From: Viscum album
Lineage: Eukaryota > Streptophyta > Magnoliopsida > Santalales > Viscaceae
Direction: 5' to 3'
Length of the DNA stretch: 64,000 nucleotides
Assembly (NCBI GenBank): GCA_963277665.1
Contig: OY728137.1
Location: forward strand, 1,175,484,670-1,175,548,669
Numbering within the stretch: the first letter of the stretch is position 1; each line of letters begins with the position of its first letter. A model generated the notes under the pieces. It did not search any database. It saw nothing but the letters and a program-made list of their open reading frames with translations, and was not told where the DNA came from. A program made the position numbers and the translations under genes. This document shows positions 11,537 through 22,762 of this stretch, one piece after another.

Positions 11537-12805
11537 ATAAACACTTTCCTCCCCTGGAAAGCCACCCTAAGATTGCTTAGAAAACAGGAACAATACACCC
11601 TCTTAGCTCAAAGAGGTTCCCGACAAACAACACGAGAGAGAAGCGAGATCACTATCGACAAAGAGAAAGAACTTGAAAAATAAACTCGAGAAACCCAAAA
11701 TGAACTTCCTGCCAAGCAACACCCACCCCCAAAAGCAAAGACACCTACAATTGATAATCAAACTATAGAAAACCCCACAACGTACCATTTAATATCCCGA
11801 GACAAAACACCTTAAATATTCCCAATGAAGCTCATGCATTATTCTAGAAAGAAAACACATACTCAATGAGGCTAACACAAATTTCCCCCACAATACTGCT
11901 GGGTGCACGTTGACCCCAATGTTTTCTCAAAAGAGGGGATTGTAATTGGATAGCTCCAAATGAGACCACCAACATCCAAACCAATAATAGAGACATAACC
12001 GAATTATTGATATGGGGAGGCCAGAACGGACTCCCCACCATAAGAGGCAACTAACACCCGGAACAGAACTGGGATACCAACAGGGGGAGGCCTGAACGGA
12101 CTCCCCACCATAATGAATAGGATAACATTGATTTATTTTCAGGGAATTTCAACGAGACCCACAATGGGTCTCCCTACCACAGAGACCAACTAGCTTAACT
12201 GACTAGCATGGACTGACATAGAACGACTAACAAGAGTTAACCTGGGAGCTTCCCACACAACCAAATACCCCACTGAGAAATAGGTTCCCCACGACCCCTC
12301 TATCCAATAGGACCATTCAGAATAGAATGAAAACACATAAGAATTAACTTTCTTCATTTCCCAAACTAAATACATGCACTAGACTAAGGTCCCTTACAAC
12401 CCCATGGGTTCCTGACTATGTGCCAACTTCACTCTAAGACTCATGATTGGAGCTCTGATGATTGGAGCGTCTCCTAACTCACATTCAGGCACTAAAAAAC
12501 CCCAATCGAAACTTCTTCCTACTAGTGCCACAAGAAACCGCACTGCGATACAACAGTACCAACAGAACATAACACACCCCGCAACCTATTTTGCCTCAAC
12601 ATGACACTTCATCACGAAATAGACTTACAAGATGCCCATGCATCATCCCTTTCAACTTTGAATGAGAAACTTAAAAAGGAAGGGCACACAAAAGGTGCTT
12701 CCACCTGCAACAGAAAAACTCAGAATTCCCTGAATAGAACACACGTTTCTTGTAAAATAGAGGCTATCTAAGGTTCCATGACATATTCCTTCTCATTTGG
12801 GAAAG
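11537..12805 (-). other. LARD internal region, left part, apparently non-coding
   Basis: About 1.3 kb without gag, protease, RT or integrase motifs in the short open frames (for example 11603-11788 and 11844-12050, minus). A GGGGAGGCC-GAACGGACTCCCCACCA-type block occurs twice, near 12013 and 12085, and a related GGGTCTCCCTACCA near 12164, so there is some short internal repetition. No host gene fragment is recognised. Confidence 0.6.
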
Positions 12806-12810
12806 AACAC
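12806..12810. repeat. Target-site duplication AACAC, left copy
   Basis: AACAC directly precedes the TGTGATGACC end of the solo LTR and is repeated exactly at 15481-15485. Confidence 0.9.
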
Positions 12811-15480
12811 TGTGATGACCTGGACCCGAATGCCACTTAACAGGTGCCCCGATCCCAGTGGGCCACATGACCTCAAGAGCATCTTCCCAAACGCCAGAGG
12901 TTTCCGACCAGCAACGAGGGCCTAGGGTGTGTCCGTGGGAAGACTATGCCCTCATTAGTAGAGTGTAGCAAAGTGAAAGAAATATAATGGAATAGTAAAT
13001 AGCAAAATTAATATAAATAGTATAAATGAACAGTAGAAGCAAACTAATTCAATAGATAAACAAGAATAATCAATACTGTATCAACATGAAACAATGATGA
13101 TGTAATGTCATGTCACTAGAAAACCGGAAAACATGGATACAAGATAACAGACATAACATGTTCCACAAGTAAAAGAAAACAAGGGCTACTCCAAGCATCC
13201 CGAGATTCTACTCAGTCATCTGCTATCAAGCTCCATCCTATCAGCACAAAATCAAGTATTGAAAGCTGTATGCTTTCCTTTGTCAACACCTACAACCATG
13301 TAATCTACTTCGAGTACCAAATGATGCCTGAAGAGGGTATGAAATAAATCTCAGTGGGCCACCACCAATGGTGTCTATAACATCTAGCTTGTGTAATGGA
13401 ATATAGTAGTGTGTAGGCATGCATATATAAGTAAAGAAAGTAGTACAATATAACTAAATACACAAGTACCTGCTTCATCTTTCGACTGGTGTTTGAACAT
13501 GCAACCAATTCATTAATTAATCAATTACCATTTAATGTTAATAGGTTATGTGGGGCATAGCCAAAACCAACATCACCTCGTGATAGTATATGTAGTGAAG
13601 GTCCCAATATGTAACAAGGAAACCTGACAAAGATATCTGATGAGGGAGTTATAGGGTAATAACCAAGGTAATTTAAATCTCACGGAATGCTAACTTAGTA
13701 GTACCTGAGTCTAGCTAAGTGGTAAGAGTGTAATTCAAGGAGCGTAATCCAAGGCATTCCACAATAAGGAGCCTACCGAGTCCAAGGTGATCGACCAAGG
13801 TAAAATGGGTCTTAGAAAAGGTAAGTCCCTATGGGCTTTCACCATAGCACCTACTAGTCAATGCTAGATCCAAGGAGCGTATCTAAGGTATACTGTAATA
13901 ATGAAAGGGACCCTATGGTAGTATACAGAGAATCCGAGGAATAGACCAGAATTGGAGTCTAGGTGGGTATTAACCGAAGAAAACCATATCCTTGAATCAG
14001 AATGGGGTTCCCAAGACCCAAGGTATTCTCCTCTCAGAATCCAAGATGATCTCGAGCCAGTCCATTCCTATTTGACATCGAAATCATGTCATAATTCATT
14101 TGGTTCAAGTCTTTCCTTCCATTAGTGTGGATAAGTCAAGTAGAGTTGAAACCATTTAATCAAGTCTTAAATAACTATTAAGGCATATCAATTATAGAGG
14201 TTCACTCTTCTACCTTCCATTAACATGGCAAGGGGTACTACAAACATGTAACCTTAATTCAAACTCATTTGTTAAGGCCAAGATATATACTTAGTATACT
14301 TTTCATTTCACATTTCACATTTAAAAATTATTTGGAAGCACTTACCTTAGGCGAGTCAAGTGGTGAGTATACATGGTACATGCCATTATGAAATTCTCAT
14401 TAATAACGAGTCATTTATTATGTAAAGACTCACCTTTAGAAAGGTCAAGAAAAGGCACACCCGAACGGTGGCTCAAACGTGATGAAACACTAAAAACCCA
14501 ATATGGCATAACCATCGACATGAGGCGGATTGAGTTATGGGTGTAACCACTAACAACTAATCACATATTTAGAAAGAGCATAATCATACGATTATAACAA
14601 GTATAATCATGGAATGTAAATTTAAGAAATGAATTCCAAAGAAACCGGTGGGCCCCAAATGAACATTCCAAAATCAAATAACTTTAGGGATAAGTTATAG
14701 ACCACCCACCTTAGGGTTTTACGATCCTTCTCCTTTAGTATCAGCCCTTGATTTTCCTCAGATCAGAGTAGATCTAAGAAAAGGTGAAAAATGATCACAT
14801 GATGACAACTAGGTCGAGAGAGAAAGAGAAGAAGAAAGACTAAATAGGACTAGAGTACTTACCATTGTGCATCAAACATGATGAACGAACGCTCGATCGG
14901 ATGACGGACGAAGGAGATCTCTTGATCCCTAGCTTCGGCCTTAAAAAAGATCCAAATGGGTGAAAATGGAGGAAAATCCCGTTGGTTTACAAGTTGGGAG
15001 GAAGGAGGGGGATTAATAGATCATTAAGGAAAAAACTGGAAACTTATCTAAAAAATTAGCTGGTGCATGGTTTTTCTACATGGTTTGTCAAACCGTGTGC
15101 AAATCGTGTGGAATGACTCTACCTAAATGGTTTGGTCTGCACAGTTTTTCAAATTGTGCGCAACCCATGCACGAATACCTAGGAAAAAGGGGTGCTCACA
15201 CAGTTAGGCCGCATGGCCGTGCGCCAACCATGCGAGGTGGATCTATCTGAAAAAAACACCATCCGCATGTTTTGTAAAACCGTGTGGGAATCCTGCACGG
15301 TTTACTCTAAACTGTGCACAGGGTTTATTTTCTCAAAAAAGATGGGTTCCGGGCTCTGAACAATCCCCTGATACCCTCGAAACCTTTACTAACTCATTAG
15401 TCATCTATATTAGGTCCAAAGTAAATATTTAGACCGAAAATTAAAGGATCCATACCTGAGTGAAAAACCAGGTTCTTACA
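12811..15480 (-). mobile_element. Solo LTR (2670 bp) nested in the LARD
   Basis: Ends are TGTGATGACC on the left and GGTTCTTACA on the right (TGT...ACA), with perfect AACAC duplications on both sides and no internal domain: the signature of insertion followed by LTR-LTR recombination. The minus strand starts TGTAAGAACCTGG and, like the host LTR, carries CACGGTTTG-type GC-rich repeats 160-420 bp from that start (15060-15320), so minus orientation is preferred. It is not the same family as the LARD LTR. No coding sequence is recognised. Confidence 0.88.
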
Positions 15481-15485
15481 AACAC
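15481..15485. repeat. Target-site duplication AACAC, right copy
   Basis: Exact match to 12806-12810, immediately after the solo LTR. Confidence 0.9.
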
Positions 15486-16612
15486 AAAATTGAAAAATGT
15501 CATCGAATATGATCATTGTAGCCTAAAATCCATTATAAGGGGAGGAACCTTAAACTAAGTCCTGAACAACACGCGATTCCTGCAAACCACCGTAACGACC
15601 TCTTACGACCATATTTTCCACATTGGTGGCCTAACACGATCTCTTACTTAGAAAAAACCAACAAAATATTCAAAGACCTTTTTAAGATAGCGACCAATAC
15701 CATCAACCCAGACTACTTTATGATTTTCCCACTATAATTCCCTTCATCGCTCCTAGGAGGAATCTTCAGATTTAGCGATGTCAAAATTCACCTTTGAACA
15801 TTAATCAACTTGAGGAAACTAAAACTTCATTCAACTCCACTCGCATATGCTGCAAGAGGATTCACATAACCCAAAAAGAGAGGTGGATTCGCTTCTGAAA
15901 CTTAAGAAGGAAATACTTACATTGATCAATTGGAAGATCCGCCCACAAAGAATCACCCGTGGCCACACTTCAACTGTGCACTAACTCTTCATGGGGGTGT
16001 ACACTAGCTAACAAGGAGACCCAATGACCTAATCAAACATGTTTGTTGGATAAAACATGCCACAAACCAAAACCAAACACATGAGGGGAGACACCGTAAA
16101 GGCTTCCTGAAACACTTTTTGAAAGAGACCACAAACCATTATTTAAAACCAACTTATCAACGATACACAAACTGAAAAAATAATTCAAAAAAAGGGGTTT
16201 CAAACTCAATACATCCCACAATAACATTTCTAGGAATAAAAGAAGACATAGGATAGTGCAAGAGGAAACTAGTGTTGACGGGTGACTTGGATATATGGTT
16301 GGAAGCCATATGACAATCAATCCAACATCACTGAGAGTATTCTAGGACAACATTCTCAGCACCACATGGCTTTCTAGGCCTTGTGATCTTAGTGAGACCA
16401 TTGAACCAACTCCTATTTCATTTCCCAAACAACAAGTGACCACAAGGGCCAAAGAACTCAGATGAAACCCAACTTTCCCTGGTGACTTGGGTCCCGTCAT
16501 GAGGTGTGCTGGCCAGACACCCTACCCGTAACCAAAACTTCAAGTCCTAATAATCATAGATCCTACCCACCCAGAATCTACCCTAAGTAACAAGACTTAA
16601 AGAGAATAACCT
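15486..16612 (-). other. LARD internal region, right part, apparently non-coding
   Basis: This 1.1-kb continuation lies between the solo LTR and the primer-binding site. The longest open frame (16033-16320 minus, 95 residues) is hydrophobic, has no retroelement motif and is probably chance. Confidence 0.6.
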
Positions 16613-16624
16613 ACTATGATACCA
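16613..16624 (-). other. Primer-binding site, tRNA-iMet type
   Basis: The minus-strand reading TGGTATCATAGT, three bases after the CGTGACA end of the 5' LTR, is close to the common plant primer site TGGTATCAGAGC complementary to the initiator Met tRNA 3' end. Confidence 0.8.
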
Positions 16625-16627
16625 TTT

Positions 16628-19600
16628 TGTCACGAACCAAGCTAGGTCGCCATCTGACCCGGCACCTGACCCAGTCTGCGGCAAGGCCCAAAGGACATTA
16701 TCGATCCCCACAGGCTAACACAAGTGCCCGAGTATCAAATAAATGTTTGAGAATGATTTACCTGATAAATGAAAGAAAAATATATAAATAAATAAAATAA
16801 ATTTAAACTGAGCAAAAAAGGTAAATACTAGCAGTGAAAAATAAAACAATGATGTCCATCTAAACATACCTCCAAGTGACATCGTGGGTCACCACCAAAC
16901 ACGAAACCACGATCGCTCCAAGAGTGATACAAAACTAGAGGGACCTAAAACTGAAAAGATAGAGTAGGTGTGAGCACCAAGATGTTCAGTAGGAAATCCA
17001 AGGATAAACAGCTCTATATGCCCCTACCTTTAAAAAGAAACCCAAAACGCGATAGTTTAAAAATAAGACATAATAAAATAATGTTTTTTATTCTTTTCAA
17101 ATTCAAGTAACAAGATTTAATTTTCAATAAAAGCATTTATCTTCCACTAAATTTTCAAAATAGGTTCCAAGCATTCATTTACATTTCAAAATAAAAGGAG
17201 ACCAATTTAGATTAAAAATATGGTTTTCACAAAAGAGGGAACAAACATGAAACAACTGAATTGAAAATCACATCACAAGCGCCATGTCACAAATGAGCAC
17301 CATGGGAAATCCCTATAGGTAACTAGCATAAGTGGGACCCTAGAGACCTCGTACCTTGGTGAAACATGGTATAAAACCCCCCAACCAATTGCGTTCTCAT
17401 GCATGAGCCACTAGGGGGAATCACATCCCAAGGCCTAGCGGTCTCCAATCATATCACAAAAACGCGGTATTGAAATGACGACCATCAGTGTTCTCATGCA
17501 TGAGACACTAGGGAGAATCACATCCCAAGGACTAGTGGTCTCCGATCATATCACATGTTTAATTAATATTGTAGCATTAATCCTACTAGAATGAACCATG
17601 ATAAGACACATCCAAATCAACTAGCATACTAGTCCTAGTCCACGCACCTAGATACCCTGGGCATCACATGTGCTCTATTTCAAGTGGTGGTGAGTTTTCA
17701 TCAAACTAAAATACATGCCAGTCATTTAGGAAAGCTAATATTAAAGATTTAACATTTTAAAACCAATTGAGAATTAGAAAGGTATTATATTTTTCAAAAA
17801 AGGTTAGGAGAATATATCAACAGGAAAAACACACATTAGGAACTTAAATAAATTATGTAAAATCATGAAGAAATATTTATAAAAATTACAACCAGATTGA
17901 ATAGATTATACATATACTACATAAATATAGAAACATATTTCTAGAATAATAAAGCAGTTATGGAATTTAAATTAAAGGGTTAGGCATAGGGGAACCTATC
18001 TCAGGGTGGAAGCAAATCAAACATTCGGCCCTTGGTTCTTTCTAACTAGATGATGATGCTCCCTACTAAGCATATGCACTTTCACATACATATAAGGACA
18101 CCTAGACCCTATGCACACACCCACATTCCCATGAACATGTGCAAGAGTATCCTTACATATATGCTTATATGCATATATTAGTCACCACTCACCTACGTAT
18201 GCATTTTCATATATACACATGGGCACACCTAGCCCCATACATGTATATTCACTACCATGGATGACTATACATGTAACAGGGGAACCAACACACATATATA
18301 TACTTACCTATGCACACGTAGGCGAGTCTCCTTAGACTCGGTGACTCGAAATCACAAATTAGGGACCACACACTACACGTATAATTTAATAAATCAATAA
18401 AACAATTTATGAAACACTTTAAAATTAGCACCACAAAACTTTACACAAAAAACATTATTTAAACCCAAACGCACACCAAAACTCTTTCCAACCATGATTT
18501 TAAACACAAAATAAATTTAATAAATCAATTAAACACTTAATAAAACATTTCAAAAGCGTTACACATCACAAATCATCACTTTCACTTCCAAAAACTCATT
18601 TTAAAAACATACACCCATGAAAACTGCTTGCAAAAACGATTCATACCTCTTATATCATCAATAAACCATTTAAAAATTTTATAAAAAATTCCAAAGAAAC
18701 ACTACAAGGCCCTACACCATAAATATACTCAATTCCATGTCAAAAATCCATTTTCAAACCACTTACACCTCGAAATCCATTTTTGAAAACACACGTGCAC
18801 CAGAACGTTTCCCAGTTATGCCTCACACCTTTTATATACTTTAATAAACCATTATAACAATTGATAAAAAAATTCAACAAACACCCCCAAATGCTTTTAC
18901 ACCCAAAAGTGCACCCGAAACCCTCTTTAAAAATTAAATTCACATTAATGCTATATCAAAACACAATTTTCAGCTTATACATAGTTTAATAAATCAATGG
19001 AATGCTTTATAAAATGGCATCAAGTGGCACACAAAGTCTTGCACACAAAAAATACTCAATTTTTTATAAAACTGCCACTTTAAAAATTAAAGGCATGCTC
19101 AATCATGCGAATTACCACTTTCGTACCACACAAATAATTTAATAAACCATTTAAACAATTTATAAAGCATTAAAAAATGACAGACCAAAATTTTGCACTA
19201 AAAACACACCTGAGTTCATATAAAGCACCACTTTAACACCAAACACACAACATAATCATATTAAAACATGATTTTTCACCACTTATATATTTTAATAAAT
19301 CAATTTCACAATTCAAAAACATTTCCAAAATGCATAGTAGGGGTTTACACCTAGAACGTACCCAATTTCACATGTAAAAATATATTTTCAAATCAAATGC
19401 ATGTCAAAACTCTTTAAAGACCACTTACGCTCCCCACATATATTTCATACAACATTCCAAATTAAACAAACAAGCAAATAAATTCATCAATTAATGGTTA
19501 AGCACAGAATTACCTACCTCATACCAAGAAGCTTCCGGGAAAAGTGCGAAACCACAACCACACCTCAACCGTACCCTAGCTGCACCTCAATAAACCCACA

Positions 19601-20597
19601 AATAACCCTAAACAACAAGATCAAACCTAATGGAATCATGGTTAAACCCCCAAAGCAAAACCCTAACATCCAGATAAAGAAAAACCCTACATAAGGGAGA
19701 GAAAAACCTTACCCAGATGAAGAATGCACCCATGACGGAGGGAGAGGGGAAATGACAAGCGACCATGGAGGCTGGCCATGCGAGGAAGAGGATGACGGAG
19801 GGTAGCATGTGTGCAGGGGAGAGGGGGGTGCCGACCGAGTTACACGAGGAGAGTGGGGCACCTGTGGGTGCACGTGCGAGGGGTTGGGGGGCGCCTACGG
19901 AGGGTCACTCTCTAGAGGAAGGTAGTCAGAAGGAGGGGAACACATGTAGGAAGTGGAGGAGAGGGTGGGGCGTGCGACTGGTAAGTGGAGGGGTAAGCGT
20001 GCATGGAGTAGGGGAAAAGATAGAAGGGAATAAGATAAAACCTTAAAAAAAATTAAAAACCACTTATAATAATAATAATAATAATTATAATTACAATAAT
20101 AAGATTAATAATATTAATAATAGTATTAATATTATTAACACCAATAATAATAATAATAATAATATTCTCTTATAATAATATTATATTTATTATTTAAAAA
20201 AATTCCTAAAATTTTACCCGCTTCTCTTATTTTATTTATTTTCATGTTATTACCCTTTAATTAATTAATTTAATTATTCTTTAAGCCGATCAACCATGTG
20301 GTCACCCCACACAGCTCAAGTGACTATGCACAGATCATGCAGTGGGATCTGCCCATTCCAGATGTGAGCGCATGGGTACCCGGGCTGACCGCACGACTTC
20401 CGCTACTGTGTGGTGCCCGCTCACCGGCATAAAACCTGTAAAAATTTCAAACTTCAAAAATTTAAACTGGGGCCCAAATCCGAACTTCAACAAAGTTATC
20501 CGAAAACCTCAAACCCATCACACCTAGTTCCTGAGAAAAATAACCAAAACATGACCCAAGCTGGGTCCGAAGCTAAAATAAAAACCTGGGTGTGACA
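16628..20597 (-). repeat. 5' LTR of the LARD-like element (3970 bp)
   Basis: The full-length LTR copy: minus-strand start TGTCACAC at 20597 and end CGTGACA at 16628. It carries the same features as the truncated 3' LTR, including the ~150-bp array (about 18360-19480), AAT runs and GC-rich repeats near the start (20290-20420). Flanking bases 20598-20602 (ATATT) would be one half of the target duplication. Confidence 0.85.
18360..19480 (-). repeat. ~150-bp tandem repeats in 5' LTR
   Basis: Counterpart of the array at 9340-10440, with the same order of units. It therefore predates the insertion of this element. Confidence 0.65.
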
Positions 20598-21210
20598 ATA
20601 TTATTATGTAAAATGAGGCTTATTAAATATTATAATATTATTTATGGGCCGACATGTAATTAAATAATTATTTTAACATAAAACCTAACTATATAAATAG
20701 ATGGTTATGTTTATTGAGTAAATAATCAAAAGTTGAGAAATGAGAATCATTGTGCACAACATACTTCTCTCAACAGACTTCTCTCTCTCTCTCTCTCTCA
20801 AAATTTCCTCCTCTCTTCCTCTTAAGAATGAGAAGAACACCTTGAAGCCCAAAAGTATCTTGGAGCGATGAAGAAGAATGACACAAAACAATTTATTTAC
20901 TGAACTAGCACTCGAAAATCAATTGGTGTTGCTTGGAGATCAAATGAACATATGCAAAACACTTCTAGATGGATTCTACACTTGAATCCTTATAGTACAA
21001 TGAAGGTAATCTGAAAGGGTTTTTCAGAAGATCAATATCATCAACAAAGAAAGGATCCTAAGATGAGGTAATCATTTCTTCTAGTATTAAATGAATTAAT
21101 TATAAATTTAACATGAAAGATCCACTCTCAGGGTCTTGGGAAACTCTATTTTAAAATAAATTTTAATATTACACCCATTAAAGGCGCTTCCAATGTGCCC
21201 GAAACCTGCA
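20598..21210 (+). repeat. Right part of split copia-type 5' LTR (TATA, CT-rich tract)
   Basis: It contains ACTATATAAATAGATGG near 20688-20704 (TATA box), a CT microsatellite at about 20777-20799, and ends CCTGCA directly before a Met-type primer-binding site. These are the U3/R/U5 features of a plus-strand 5' LTR. Its left part is most likely 7084-7957, separated by the LARD insertion. Confidence 0.6.
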
Positions 21211-21212
21211 AG

Positions 21213-21224
21213 TGGTATTAGAGC
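21213..21224 (+). other. Primer-binding site, tRNA-iMet type
   Basis: TGGTATTAGAGC, two bases after the LTR end, differs by one base from the usual plant site TGGTATCAGAGC. Confidence 0.75.
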
Positions 21225-21439
21225 ATCCACATTTTAAATTTATAATTATTTATTTTATTGATGATCTATGCATAATAAAGGTAAGATTTTCATTTCAAAT
21301 TATTATTTCTTTAACTTGATTTGAATTAACATGTTTTCGACATATTAATCATGTTTTTTCAGTGTTTCATTTTCTTAAAGGTATAAGAATAGATGAAGAA
21401 TGATTAAAGATGCTATTGGGAATTATTGAAGAATCTAGC

Positions 21440-22175
21440 CAAATAACACGTGACAACATAGTGTGTATCCATAGTATACACTGTGTACCCAAGTGCATTT
21501 CACTTGGACATATCACGGGATACACGACATGACAAATAGTTAATTACACACGGTGCATTTATTGCACACTGTGTGTAGACTGGGCCAACCTGGAACACGA
21601 CATTTCAGATTACATAGCATGTAGCTGGAGTACATGCCGTGTAGTCTATATGGGTTAGCGATGAAAATTTCAAAATCCGTGCGGTCATTATTCATTTTCA
21701 AACCATGTGAGACTAAAAGTATAGAGCATTAATGATATAAAAAATATTTAACTGGTGTATAAGACATGTAATTCATAATTTCTCGCATCTGAAATACACG
21801 CCGATCCACTCGGTGAGAAAAGTAGACATGTGACATAAGAGATACATGATATGTTGCTGGACTGTACATGTCATTTAGTTTTCCATACAAGAACACACTG
21901 AGTCTTTTGGCAGGTTGCACAGGCACAAGGCATTAGAATCACATGACATGTAGCTGGCCTGTACATGTCATGTAATCATCTAAGATACACACCAAATACC
22001 TAGGTGTGCATCTCGAGCATGCAGAAAGTGGAACACACAACATGTAGCTGGTCAGTACAAATCATGTAGTCTAGATGAGATACACACTGAAGCCCCAAAT
22101 GTGTACCCTGAATACATGAAAACTGAGGTACATGACGTGTAGCTAGACAGTACACGTCGTGTAGTCTCCCAATTA
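21440..22175 (+). repeat. Array of hairpin-forming repeats
   Basis: Five or more imperfect units of about 90-95 bp around a GTAGCTGG core, each flanked by inverted arms. In the unit near 21941 the arms are ACATGACATGTA and TACATGTCATGT (perfect 12 bp); near 22129 they are TACATGACGTGTA and TACACGTCGTGTA (one mismatch). Older units near 21460-21580 use TACACTGTGTA-like arms. GATACACACYGAA-type linkers join units. The array lies in the internal region of the plus-strand copia-type element; no protein is seen. Confidence 0.8.
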
Positions 22176-22762
22176 ATGACATAATTAAATTACATTAAAT
22201 TGAAAAATCACAGCATTAAAACCTTATTTCATTGATTAACACCTATTATGTTTGACTATTTAATAATGGTTTTAAATAATTTTAAATGATCATCTAATTT
22301 ATTATAATAAATCTGTAAATTGGTTCCACCTTTTATTTTCCATGAATGAAATTAATGTTGGGTATCTCTAAATGAATTCAGATGACCATTAATATAAAAG
22401 GAAATTAATTAATTAATTAATTAATTAATTATTGCGAGCACATTTATCTAAATAATAAATAACGACTAAGAAATTAATGCTAACTAGTTACTTTTTCATA
22501 TTAATTTCATGTATGATAGATCATGAGCTTGACCAAGACCTATATATGTGATGAAATCTATTTAATTTAATTTATTATATGATTTTGAAATTATTTATTA
22601 TTAAATTAATATAATTTCCTTTGAGTTATCCCTCCCCCAATTATTATGTAGAACCTGTGTGTCCATGGTAATTTATGTAATTCCCTTAAAAAATCCTTTG
22701 TTTCCCCTCACATGCATGTGAATTATAAATACATATAATTAATATAGTATCACAAGGTGCGT
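22176..22762. other. AT-rich DNA between hairpin array and Athila array
   Basis: No gene is seen. It includes an (AATT)n microsatellite at 22402-22430. It probably belongs to the interrupted copia-type element. Confidence 0.5.

Larger units (their letters stand above)
7958..20597 (-). mobile_element. LARD-like LTR retrotransposon, minus strand
   Basis: A large non-autonomous element: 5' LTR at 16628-20597, primer-binding site at 16613-16624, internal region at 11525-16627, polypurine tract at 11525-11536 and 3' LTR at 7958-11524. On the minus strand the LTR starts TGTCACAC and the 5' LTR ends CGTGACA. This, with the Met-tRNA primer site and long LTRs, fits the Del/Tekay side of Ty3/gypsy. 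After removing the inserted solo LTR the internal region is only about 2.4 kb. I find no gag, RT or integrase motif in it, so it would depend on a related autonomous element for mobility. The 3' LTR lacks about 360 bp at its outer end, so no target duplication can be tested. Confidence 0.75.

Noticed and set aside
16033..16320. 95-residue minus-strand open frame in the LARD interior
   Set aside because: Hydrophobic, no retroelement motif, and the only frame of this size; most likely chance.
21440..22175. CRISPR-like array
   Set aside because: Plant nuclear context, diverged units with inverted arms and repeated rather than unique linkers.
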